A DNA stretch of 64,000 nt from UBA6107 sp034430175 (GTDB lineage: Bacteria > Chloroflexota > Anaerolineae > Anaerolineales > Anaerolineaceae), in NCBI GenBank assembly GCA_034430175.1, contig DAOUFI010000024.1, positions 1 through 64,000 of the forward strand, given 5' to 3'. A program made the position numbers and the translations under genes. Shown here in pieces: positions 9,295 through 17,378 of the stretch (its first letter is position 1; the number at the start of each line of letters is the position of its first letter). The notes beneath the pieces were generated by a model. It saw nothing but the letters and a program-made list of their open reading frames with translations, searched no databases and was not told the origin of the DNA.

Positions 9295-9982
9295 AGACCC
9301 TTTAATTCTTCTAATCGATGACGAGCCGCAGATTCTTAGGGCATTAAAGACAATTTTGACTGCTAATCATTTTCGAGTGGCATCAGCGGTGAATGGAGAA
9401 CAAGGGATTGCTCTAGCAGCGACACAGGCACCGGATGTGATCGTTCTTGATCTGGCGTTGCCGGACATCAGCGGGTTTGAGGTTTGCTCGCAAATCCGGT
9501 CATGGTCAAAAGTGCCGATTATAGTGCTTTCGGTACGCGATGATGAAAAAGATAAAGTAACTGCTCTGGATACGGGTGCTGACGATTATTTGACAAAACC
9601 TTTTGGTATCGAAGAATTACTGGCGCGGATTCGGGTCGCATTACGCCATTCCGAAACATCCATAGGAAACAAGGAATCAATTATTCATGCTGGAGCCCTC
9701 AGTATAGACATCGCTCGACATATCGTTACCCGGTCAGGTGAAGAGTTGAAGTTGACCGCAACGGAATTTAAGTTATTGGCATATCTTGCTGCGCATCCTG
9801 ACCGCGTCCTTACTCACCAGGCAATCCTGACCCACGTGTGGGGGTTCGATGAAGCGGATCATCTGGAGTATCTACGAGTATATATAGGTCAACTTCGCAA
9901 GAAAGTGGAAGATGATCCGGATAATCCAAAACTGATTGTTACCGACCCTGGTATTGGATATCGACTGAAAACATCTGATTAA
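9287..9982 (+). CDS. KdpE-like OmpR-family response regulator
   Basis: 231 residues. Receiver domain with the acidic pair D11/D12, phospho-acceptor Asp55 (VIVLDLALPD) and Lys104 (LTKPFG), then an OmpR/PhoB winged-helix domain (LTATEFKLLAYLA, YIGQLRKKVEDDP). The start ATG lies inside the end of the kinase gene, with GGAGG 9 nt before it; a longer in-frame extension from 9179 is unsupported. Expected to be phosphorylated by the adjacent kinase. No kdpFABC is present here, so the nearest candidate target is the KimA-like gene 122 nt downstream. Confidence 0.92.
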   Translation: MDKDPLILLIDDEPQILRALKTILTANHFRVASAVNGEQGIALAATQAPDVIVLDLALPDISGFEVCSQIRSWSKVPIIVLSVRDDEKDKVTALDTGADDYLTKPFGIEELLARIRVALRHSETSIGNKESIIHAGALSIDIARHIVTRSGEELKLTATEFKLLAYLAAHPDRVLTHQAILTHVWGFDEADHLEYLRVYIGQLRKKVEDDPDNPKLIVTDPGIGYRLKTSD

Positions 9983-10104
9983 GAATTGTTTTCTTAATTT
10001 TTTCTTTATTTTTTTTTGATCTAAACTTATTCACTTTTTATCGATTTTCGGTAAACTCTTTCGATTGTCTTTGAAAGAGCGTTTTTTTTAAGGAATTATT
10101 GTCT

Positions 10105-12039
10105 ATGGTTACGGAAAATGGATCGTTAAATATTTTTGAGGAAACAACAGGACACTCCCCAAGACCGTCGGTACAGTCTTGGTTGATTGGAAGACCACTC
10201 GCTACGGCTGATGCCCCCAACCAAACGATTGGCAAGATGGTTGGATTAGCTGTTTTCTCATCGGATGCAATGTCTTCAGTCGCATATGGCCCTCAGGAAT
10301 TAATGACAATATTGATTGTCGCGGGCTCAGATGCTTTGCATTTGGCATTGCCAATCGTGATTGCTATTGCTGCTTTACTTTTTGTTTTGACGTTTTCTTA
10401 TGAACAGACCATCCATGCATACCCGAGTGGTGGTGGGGCTTACATTGTCTCACGAGATAATTTGGGTGAGTTACCGGCACAGACTGCCGCTGCGGCATTA
10501 TTGACGGATTATATTCTTACAGTAGCTGTTTCAATTTCATCAGGCGTGGCTCAATTAGTGTCGGCTTATCCAGCGTTATATCCCAACCGTATCATTATCA
10601 CTGTGGGTTTGATCATGGTGATTATGTTGATCAACTTGCGAGGTGTTAAAGAATCCGGGTTTACCTTCGCGATACCCACTTACTTTTTTCTTGTGTTAAT
10701 GTTTATCACTGTGATCATCGGTTTTATACGGTTCTTCACAGGAACATTGGGACATGTTATTAATCCACCGATAATCGATACTGAAGTCCTTGCTCCAATT
10801 TCCACTTTTCTGATCTTAAGAGCGTTTGCCAATGGAACCACATCCTTAACCGGTGTAGAGGCAATTTCCAATGGCATTACTGCGTTCAAAGAACCCCGTA
10901 GCAAAAATGCTGGAACAACACTGGTCTGGATGTCTTTGATACTGGGTAGTCTGCTTCTCGGTATCACGTTTTTGAGTATAAAGATTGGCGCGCTTCCGTC
11001 CGAAAATGAGACATTGATTTCACAACTGATTCGGACAGTATATCAAGGACGTGGAATCCTCTATCTGGCTACGATCAGCGCGACGACGATCATCTTGGTG
11101 ATGGCAGCCAATACCGCTTTCGCGGATTTCCCCCGCCTGGGTGCGATCACGGCTACTGATGGGTATTTACCTCGTCAGTTATCCTTTAGAGGTAGCAGGT
11201 TGGTTTATTCCAGTGGGATTATCCTTTTGGCAACAATCGCTTCATTGTTGGTGATTGCTTTCAAAGCCAGTGTAACCAAATTACTTCCGTTGTATGCGAT
11301 TGGGGTGTTCTTATCATTTACGTTATCGCAAACAGGCATGGCTCGCCGATGGTGGAAATCTGGTCACTTGAAACCCGGAGAAGAGCTAGTGGAACAGGGA
11401 TCAACCTTGCATTATGATTCCGGCTGGCTCCATAAAATGATCATCAACGGATTCGGCGCATTATGTACCGCCAGTGTGACAGTGATTTTCGGTGTTACCA
11501 AATTTCATGATGGAGCGTGGGTGGTAATCGCGCTTACCCCCATTCTTGTGACTGTTTTCTTTTCCATTCGACATCATTACAGCAATTTGGCTAAGAATCT
11601 CTCGCTAGAAAACCATCCTGTGAAAGGTCATATTCGCCGCAACCGTGTGATTATGCCGATTAGCGGGGTACACAATGGTACTCTTGCTGCTTTAGACTAC
11701 GCCAGTACTTTATCGGATGATGTTACCGTTGTACATATCTCCATCGATCCCAAAGAGACAGCAAAACTCAAGGCGAAATGGGAGGTTTGGGGAGGGGGAT
11801 ATCGCCTGATCATTCTCGATTCGCCTTACCGGGTGTTTTTAGAGCCGTTGCTGGAATATATCGACAAATTATCAGCAGTTCAGGTGGGCAGTGAAGTGAT
11901 TACCATCGTGGTACCCCAGTTTGTCCCGAAGCATTGGTGGTCGAATTTTCTCCATGCCCGAACGGCTGAGACATTACGTAAAGCGCTGCTTCATCGCGAA
12001 AATATCGTGATCACGGAAATTCCATATCAGGTGCACTGA
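10105..12039 (+). CDS. KimA-like APC-superfamily potassium transporter
   Basis: 644 residues: about twelve membrane helices and a cytosolic C-terminal region of ~150 residues. The opening block (IGKMVGLAVFSSDAMSSVAYG, here split as IGKMVGLAVF and SSDAMSSVAYG, then YPSGGGAYIVSRDNLGE) matches the KUP/KimA (YdaO) branch of the APC superfamily, known in B. subtilis as a high-affinity K+/H+ symporter regulated by c-di-AMP. A generic amino-acid permease is the alternative, but a KdpDE-like pair directly upstream favours K+. ATG 10105 is preferred to TTG 10099; AAGGA lies 10 nt upstream. I found no ydaO riboswitch in the 122-nt gap. Confidence 0.8.
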   Translation: MVTENGSLNIFEETTGHSPRPSVQSWLIGRPLATADAPNQTIGKMVGLAVFSSDAMSSVAYGPQELMTILIVAGSDALHLALPIVIAIAALLFVLTFSYEQTIHAYPSGGGAYIVSRDNLGELPAQTAAAALLTDYILTVAVSISSGVAQLVSAYPALYPNRIIITVGLIMVIMLINLRGVKESGFTFAIPTYFFLVLMFITVIIGFIRFFTGTLGHVINPPIIDTEVLAPISTFLILRAFANGTTSLTGVEAISNGITAFKEPRSKNAGTTLVWMSLILGSLLLGITFLSIKIGALPSENETLISQLIRTVYQGRGILYLATISATTIILVMAANTAFADFPRLGAITATDGYLPRQLSFRGSRLVYSSGIILLATIASLLVIAFKASVTKLLPLYAIGVFLSFTLSQTGMARRWWKSGHLKPGEELVEQGSTLHYDSGWLHKMIINGFGALCTASVTVIFGVTKFHDGAWVVIALTPILVTVFFSIRHHYSNLAKNLSLENHPVKGHIRRNRVIMPISGVHNGTLAALDYASTLSDDVTVVHISIDPKETAKLKAKWEVWGGGYRLIILDSPYRVFLEPLLEYIDKLSAVQVGSEVITIVVPQFVPKHWWSNFLHARTAETLRKALLHRENIVITEIPYQVH

Positions 12040-12043
12040 TCGA

Positions 12044-12079
12044 AAAAGCCCAGATTGATTTCTCATTCTGGGCTTTTTA
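12044..12079. terminator. Bidirectional terminator between kimA-like and GH13 genes
   Basis: An 8-bp stem AGCCCAGA/TCTGGGCT (12047-12054 with 12067-12074), flanked by A5 on the left and T5 on the right, between two convergent genes. Confidence 0.85.
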
Positions 12080-12082
12080 TAC

Positions 12083-13696
12083 CTATCTGTTCTCTCTAAT
12101 ATAGAGGGACGCTTCAAAACCGAGCACTGGCAGCCAACCTTTTTTGATCTCAGTGACCTCAGATCTTTTATTTGAAACCAGTAATTTCCAACCAGCATCG
12201 CGGAGATTTGGTCCCAGAAACAGCCGGCTTTTGTGATGAATGAAATTCAACACAACCAAGACTGATTGCCCTTCATATTCACGAATATAAGACAACAGGG
12301 AACGGGGTTCAAAAGTCACTGGGATAAACATCCCTTTTTGCAATGCGGCAGTGGCTCTCCGAACGGCAAGCAGTTTCTTGTAGAAGTTCAATAACGATGT
12401 GGGTTCTTTTTGCTGCACTTCAACGTTCCGCCAAGTGTAGTTCTTGTGTATCTTTAGCCAGGGCTTTGCTTTGCTAAATCCCGCGTGTTCATTGGAGTTC
12501 CATTGCATTGGAGAACGGCAACCATCCCTCCCAACCGGAATTGGCCAGTAATGAATCCCAACAGGGTCCTGCAACTCGCTGCGTCTGAGATGGATATCGC
12601 GCATACCGATTTCCTCACCGTAGTACATGAATGGTGTACCGCGAAGAGTGAGGAGCATGGCGGCGGCTACTTTGAGACGTTCATCTTTTTCATTACGAGT
12701 GTAGCGGGAGGCCGAACGGGGAGTGTCGTGATTGTTAAGCACATAGTTTGGCCACGCATTGGTAGATGTCATTAGGTCATCCCAACGAGTAATCGCTTTG
12801 AAAAAACGGTTGGCATCGAAGGGGCAGTGAGTGAATGAGAAATCAAAATTCGCATGCAATTTTCCATCGCCGCAAAAACCGACGGCGGCTTTATCTTCGA
12901 CCAGAAAAGTTTCGCCAACCACATACTTTTCTTTGTATCCATCCAGAATTTCGCGGATATCTTTGATAACTGTCATGATCTCGGGACGGTTTGAATCGTA
13001 GATGTGAATTTGGCGATCAAAAGCGCGGAGACCGAATTTTGTTGGGTTCTCTCTAAATTGGGCGTCTTTGAAGTATTCGTTGAAAACATCCAGCCTGAAT
13101 CCGTCCACGCCACGATCCAACCAAAAGCGAAAAACATCCATCATTTTCTGGTAAACGTCGGGGTTGCGCCAGTTCAGATCTGGTTGTTCCTTAACGAACA
13201 TATGGTAATACCACTGTTCTGTCTTCTCATCGTATTCCCAGGCCTTACCACCGAAGATGGATTGCCAATGATTGGGGGGGAATTTTTTGCCTTTTGGATT
13301 TTCCTGCCAGATGTACCAATCACGGTATGGATTCTCTTTACTTGAGCGCGATTCCACGAACCAACTGCATTGATCAGAAGTGTGGTTTAGAACCAGATCC
13401 ATGATGATATGGAGGCCGCGTTTGTGAGCTTCGCTGAGTAGATGGTCAAAATCAGTTAGAGTCCCATATTTTGGATCGATATCAAAGTAATCAGCCACAT
13501 CATATCCGAAGTCTTTATCAGGGGAGGGGTTGATCGGTGAGAGCCAGATTCCGTCCACGCCCAAATCGGCAAGATAATCCAATTTTCCGATAATCCCTGG
13601 AATATCTCCGATGCCATCGTCGTTGCTGTCGGCAAATGACCGCGGATAGATTTGATAGATCACGCCATCACGCCACCAAAGAAAATCATTTTCCAT
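12083..13696 (-). CDS. GH13 alpha-glucosidase / oligo-1,6-glucosidase
   Basis: 537 residues, cytoplasmic (no signal peptide). A GH13 TIM barrel with all catalytic residues: nucleophile D203 (GFRLDVFNEY), acid/base E262 (VVGETF) and D324 (NNHDTPR). It opens with WWRDGVIYQIYPRSF, typical of alpha-1,4 or alpha-1,6 glucosidases and trehalose-6-phosphate hydrolase relatives; exact specificity cannot be told. ATG 13696 has GGAGG 7 nt upstream; an ATG 12 nt earlier (13708) overlaps the Shine-Dalgarno and is less likely. Monocistronic. Confidence 0.92.
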   Translation of the reverse strand: MENDFLWWRDGVIYQIYPRSFADSNDDGIGDIPGIIGKLDYLADLGVDGIWLSPINPSPDKDFGYDVADYFDIDPKYGTLTDFDHLLSEAHKRGLHIIMDLVLNHTSDQCSWFVESRSSKENPYRDWYIWQENPKGKKFPPNHWQSIFGGKAWEYDEKTEQWYYHMFVKEQPDLNWRNPDVYQKMMDVFRFWLDRGVDGFRLDVFNEYFKDAQFRENPTKFGLRAFDRQIHIYDSNRPEIMTVIKDIREILDGYKEKYVVGETFLVEDKAAVGFCGDGKLHANFDFSFTHCPFDANRFFKAITRWDDLMTSTNAWPNYVLNNHDTPRSASRYTRNEKDERLKVAAAMLLTLRGTPFMYYGEEIGMRDIHLRRSELQDPVGIHYWPIPVGRDGCRSPMQWNSNEHAGFSKAKPWLKIHKNYTWRNVEVQQKEPTSLLNFYKKLLAVRRATAALQKGMFIPVTFEPRSLLSYIREYEGQSVLVVLNFIHHKSRLFLGPNLRDAGWKLLVSNKRSEVTEIKKGWLPVLGFEASLYIRENR

Positions 13697-13764
13697 TAAG
13701 ACCTCCATGATTCCGTCTATTATATTCGGTAAAAGCCTTCGAATTGTCCAGGGGGTTTACACAC

Positions 13765-15309
13765 TTATATGTGAGCCAGAATTCTTACTTCCTTCCAAAT
13801 CCACGGCAGACTGCAGAGAAACCCAACGATCATTGGAACGGTGCCTGAGATTATCCAAGAAGTTCTCGGCTCAAGAAATGTGAGCAGTCCCCAGGTGACG
13901 AGCGCACCAGTCAAAACAGCACCTACAACCCGTAACAGTCCTTTATCCAAATGGATCGGTGCGACCATGCGTTTGTTAAGCAGTAAAAGCAGGATGACCG
14001 CTTCGGTGGTGAATACAATCGAATCGGTTAAAGCGATTCCTGGGGCACCCAGGCGGCGGAATAATTGAACTCCCAGGGTAACATAAAGAAGAATGTTTAT
14101 TCCCGCGGTCATTAAGGGAATTTTGGCTTCCTGACGCGCATAGAATGATCTGACGCCAACTTCTTTTAATGAATGACCTGTAAGGCCAAGCAGGAAAGCC
14201 GCTGTTGTCCATGCCAACAGGCTGGTACCGGCTTCACCAAATTTAAAGGCCACTGAGATCAGGGGCGAAAATCCAATGGCTAGGATCGCGGCAATTGGCA
14301 AACATAGCGCCAGAAGCACCCTGATAGCTTTTTCGATCGTTTGTCTAAATTCTTCTCTTTGTCCCTGGGCAAAAAGTTCAGATAATGTAGGGAGCAGGGC
14401 GGTACCGATGGCGGTTCCAATCAATGTTTCTGGAACCTGTTGAAGCATCCAACCGTACGTTAATGTTGTCACCGTTCCTTCTGCCAGACGTGAACCAAGA
14501 TTGTCACGGATCAAGAAGATCGACTGGATACAGAGCATGGTTAGCAGGCGTGGACCTAATACGGATAAGACTTTTTTCACATCTGGATCATTGAGCGCCA
14601 GGCCAGGTGACCAGTGAAATTTATACTTGACCAATCCCGGTATCTGGATCAACAAATGAAGAGCTGCGCCTATAATGACACCATATACCAGGCCGGAAAC
14701 CCCCAGATTGTATGCGGGAAGCGTTATGGAACCGATTTGATATCCGTTAGCTGGCGCGAGGATAACTACACCAAATATCTGACCTACGTTGTAAAACAAA
14801 GGCGCCAAAGCAGGCAGCCAGAAATGCTGGTTGGACTGCAAACCAGCCATCACCAGTCCACTGATAGAGAAGATGATTGTGGCGATCAGGTTTAAACGCA
14901 TCAGAAGAATAACCATGTTCTGTTGGGAAGAAGTGAAACCGGGAGCAACCCCAATTTCGGATTTAACCAACGGCACGGCAAACAACGCCACAAGCAAAGC
15001 CAATCCAGAGGTGACCAAAAAAGCCAGGTTGGCGATATGGCTAAAAAGCTTCCAGGCATCCACCTTGCCGGACCGAGTAAGGACTTCAGTAAGAACAGGG
15101 ATAAATGCCATCGCTAACGCGCCCCCTGAGATTAACGCGAACAACAGGTCGGGGATATTATTAGCCACGTTGAATGCGTCGAGTTCTTTAGATGCCCCAA
15201 ATTGTTGCGCGATCAGAACCGAGCGTAGTATTGCCAACGCCTTGTCAAGCAAGAAGAAGACTGCCAGTAAAAGCGATATCTTTGAGAGGCGTGATAGTTT
15301 CAATTTCAT
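13765..15309 (-). CDS. murJ: Lipid II flippase MurJ/MviN family
   Basis: 514 residues with about 14 membrane helices. The N-terminus LRSVLIAQQFGASKELDAFNVANNIPD and later blocks match the MurJ (MviN) branch of the MOP superfamily, which flips lipid II for peptidoglycan synthesis. The N-terminal DKALAILR segment is typical. AGGGG lies ~7 nt before the start. Polysaccharide flippases of the Wzx type are the alternative, but the match to MurJ is better. Confidence 0.88.
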   Translation of the reverse strand: MKLKLSRLSKISLLLAVFFLLDKALAILRSVLIAQQFGASKELDAFNVANNIPDLLFALISGGALAMAFIPVLTEVLTRSGKVDAWKLFSHIANLAFLVTSGLALLVALFAVPLVKSEIGVAPGFTSSQQNMVILLMRLNLIATIIFSISGLVMAGLQSNQHFWLPALAPLFYNVGQIFGVVILAPANGYQIGSITLPAYNLGVSGLVYGVIIGAALHLLIQIPGLVKYKFHWSPGLALNDPDVKKVLSVLGPRLLTMLCIQSIFLIRDNLGSRLAEGTVTTLTYGWMLQQVPETLIGTAIGTALLPTLSELFAQGQREEFRQTIEKAIRVLLALCLPIAAILAIGFSPLISVAFKFGEAGTSLLAWTTAAFLLGLTGHSLKEVGVRSFYARQEAKIPLMTAGINILLYVTLGVQLFRRLGAPGIALTDSIVFTTEAVILLLLLNKRMVAPIHLDKGLLRVVGAVLTGALVTWGLLTFLEPRTSWIISGTVPMIVGFLCSLPWIWKEVRILAHI

Positions 15310-15420
15310 TGGAGCCCCTTTATGTGGTTGAGTGATGACATCAACATAAGTGTACCCTGAAAACTTTGTTTTCTTGAATGGTCGGCAATCGTGTAAAATG
15401 AATAAATGTGAGGATAAAAA

Positions 15421-16095
15421 ATGGATAAAGGCACGTTATACATCGTTGCGACCCCGATCGGAAACCCGGACGATATCACTCTGCGGGCTATTGAAGTGCT
15501 AAAGACAGCGGATGCCGTCGTTTGCGAGGAATATAAACCCGGCAGCACCCTCCTGAAGAAACTGGGGATCGAAGGCAAGGAATTGGTTTTACTGAATGAG
15601 CATAATGAACCCGAGGTTGGCGCTGACCTGCTCATGCGTCTGCTGAACGGACAAAACCTGGCACTATTTTCTGATTGCGGTACCCCGGTCTTTTCCGACC
15701 CGGGATCCTATTTGATCCAACTGGCATCCAGCTCGGGGGTGAAGGTTTCTCCCGTCCCCGGGGCTTCTTCGCTGATGGCTGCTCTATCGGTGCTCGATTT
15801 CCATCTTGAGCGGTTCGTTTTTGGCGGGTTCCTGCCTCGCGACCCGGATCAAAGAAAGCGGGCATTGACCCATTATCGCGGGCTGCACATGCCTGTGATT
15901 CTGATGGATACCCCTTATCGAATGGGAAGCCTGTTGGATGATGTGATCAAAGTATTCGGTAAAGGGCAATGGGTGACCGTGGCTTTTGATTTGACGTTGC
16001 CAACTGAGAACATATTTCGGGGCGACGCGGCTACAATTCGACAACAGGTTGGCCAACGAAAGGGTGAATTCATCCTGATCGTTGGAAATATGTGA
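15421..16095 (+). CDS. rsmI: 16S rRNA 2'-O-ribose C1402 methyltransferase (RsmI-like)
   Basis: 224 residues. A tetrapyrrole-methylase fold with the RsmI signature: GTLYIVATPIGNPDDITLRA near the start, the SDCGTPVFSDPG block, and PVPGASSLMAALSV for SAM binding. It uses SAM to methylate C1402 in 16S rRNA. It is shorter than E. coli RsmI (286 residues) because the C-terminal helical domain is missing, so target specificity might differ. Start MDKGTLY has GAGG ~9 nt upstream, and a TAAAAT -10 lies near 15394. Confidence 0.85.
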   Translation: MDKGTLYIVATPIGNPDDITLRAIEVLKTADAVVCEEYKPGSTLLKKLGIEGKELVLLNEHNEPEVGADLLMRLLNGQNLALFSDCGTPVFSDPGSYLIQLASSSGVKVSPVPGASSLMAALSVLDFHLERFVFGGFLPRDPDQRKRALTHYRGLHMPVILMDTPYRMGSLLDDVIKVFGKGQWVTVAFDLTLPTENIFRGDAATIRQQVGQRKGEFILIVGNM

Positions 16096-16124
16096 CCTTG
16101 AAGCATCTTTTTTGGAGGGACACG

Positions 16125-17321
16125 ATGACAGCTCATGAATTCAATTGCCCGAAGTGCGGAGGAGTGGTGACCATTTCTCCGGATGATGAAATATCCATTC
16201 ATTGTCCTTACTGCAATTCGCTGATCGAAATCCCTGAACAATTCCGAAACTATCCTCAAGAGGCTGTTGAGCATTTACTGGAACAACTTCAGGTGATCGA
16301 TAATTCCCAAGCGAAGACATCCCGTAAAGCAGCTATTTTAGTTGTCTCTATTTTGGGCGTTGTTCTGATCGGTGTATTTACGCTTATCGCCATCGCGTCG
16401 TCGAAGAAAAGCATAGGGCAGGAGAACAGTCTCTCTTTTGTTGAGGTCACCGCGGAGACAGTTGAGCCGCCAACGATCACCCCTACTTTGAATTTCGCCT
16501 ACACGACATTGACCTTTGGCGGAAGTGGAAATGGTGAAGGTCTTTTTAACAATCCGCGTTACATTGACGCGGATGGTCTAGGCAACGTGTACGTTGCTGA
16601 TTATGATAATGGACGCGTCCAGAGGTTCAATACCAATGGCGATTATCAGAATGGGTGGTCAGCCAGCGATTCCGGTGAGATCATTCATGGGATGGCAGTC
16701 AGCTATACCGGGTTTGTTTATGTCTCCGTTGGCAGCTTTATTAAGAAATTTGATGGACAAAGTGGTCAGTTTATAACATCCATACAGGCAAATGGTGAGG
16801 AGGAATACGGCGACCTTGCTACAACCATTGATGGAAACCTGGTAGCTGTATGGTATGAGGGTAGGTGGGGAGTCTATGATTCAGCTGATCCTGGCCACCG
16901 TGTGGATATGGTGATGTTTGATCCTGATTTGAATATTATGAGCACCAATGAGGCATTTATCAGTTCACTTACAGATGATACTCCGAACGATATCCTTCTC
17001 GCCGTAGATGGAACTGGGACGATCTACGCGTACAATCGGCCTACACTATTTATGTTTGACAAGGGAATGAATTTTACCGACCGTTTCACTCCTTCGGAAG
17101 GTGCTCCCGGAGCATTCAGTTGGGTAAGCGATATTGCCGTGGATGGACAGGGTAGGATTTACGTTCTCGAGAGTTATACGATCCATGTGTTCGACAGTAA
17201 TTTTGGATTTATCGACGATATCCCTTTGGAAAAGAATGCCAATGCGTTTGCCATCGACGCGCAAAACAATATCTGGATGTTGTCTTCAGATCAAGTTCAG
17301 AAATATCAGTTGAGACAATAG
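16125..17321 (+). CDS. Zinc ribbon - membrane helix - beta-propeller protein
   Basis: 398 residues. Residues 6-32 form a zinc ribbon (CPKCGG and CPYCNS). A single membrane helix at ~68-90 follows, then an extracytoplasmic region with NHL-like repeats (NNPRYIDADGLGNVYVADYDNGRVQRF and later ISDIAVDGQGRIYVLE-type strands). The expected topology is cytosolic zinc ribbon and external propeller. The start ATG 16125 has GGAGGG 5 nt upstream; the earlier GTG at 16092 has none. It follows rsmI closely (29 nt) and ends in a strong hairpin. Function unknown; such propellers usually bind ligands or partners. Confidence 0.75.
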   Translation: MTAHEFNCPKCGGVVTISPDDEISIHCPYCNSLIEIPEQFRNYPQEAVEHLLEQLQVIDNSQAKTSRKAAILVVSILGVVLIGVFTLIAIASSKKSIGQENSLSFVEVTAETVEPPTITPTLNFAYTTLTFGGSGNGEGLFNNPRYIDADGLGNVYVADYDNGRVQRFNTNGDYQNGWSASDSGEIIHGMAVSYTGFVYVSVGSFIKKFDGQSGQFITSIQANGEEEYGDLATTIDGNLVAVWYEGRWGVYDSADPGHRVDMVMFDPDLNIMSTNEAFISSLTDDTPNDILLAVDGTGTIYAYNRPTLFMFDKGMNFTDRFTPSEGAPGAFSWVSDIAVDGQGRIYVLESYTIHVFDSNFGFIDDIPLEKNANAFAIDAQNNIWMLSSDQVQKYQLRQ

Positions 17322-17340
17322 ACGATTCAGGGAAAAGAAA

Positions 17341-17370
17341 GAGCCATCAGATTGAATTCTGATGGCTCTT
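17341..17370. terminator. Terminator between the propeller gene and pnp
   Basis: A perfect 10-bp stem (17341-17350 with 17359-17368), loop ATTGAATT, with A-rich sequence on the left. It separates convergent genes and probably serves pnp (minus strand) best. Confidence 0.7.
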
Positions 17371-17378
17371 AATGTTGT

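Noticed and set aside
9983..10104. c-di-AMP (ydaO) riboswitch before the kimA-like gene
   Set aside because: The gap is only ~120 nt and shows none of the conserved ydaO segments.
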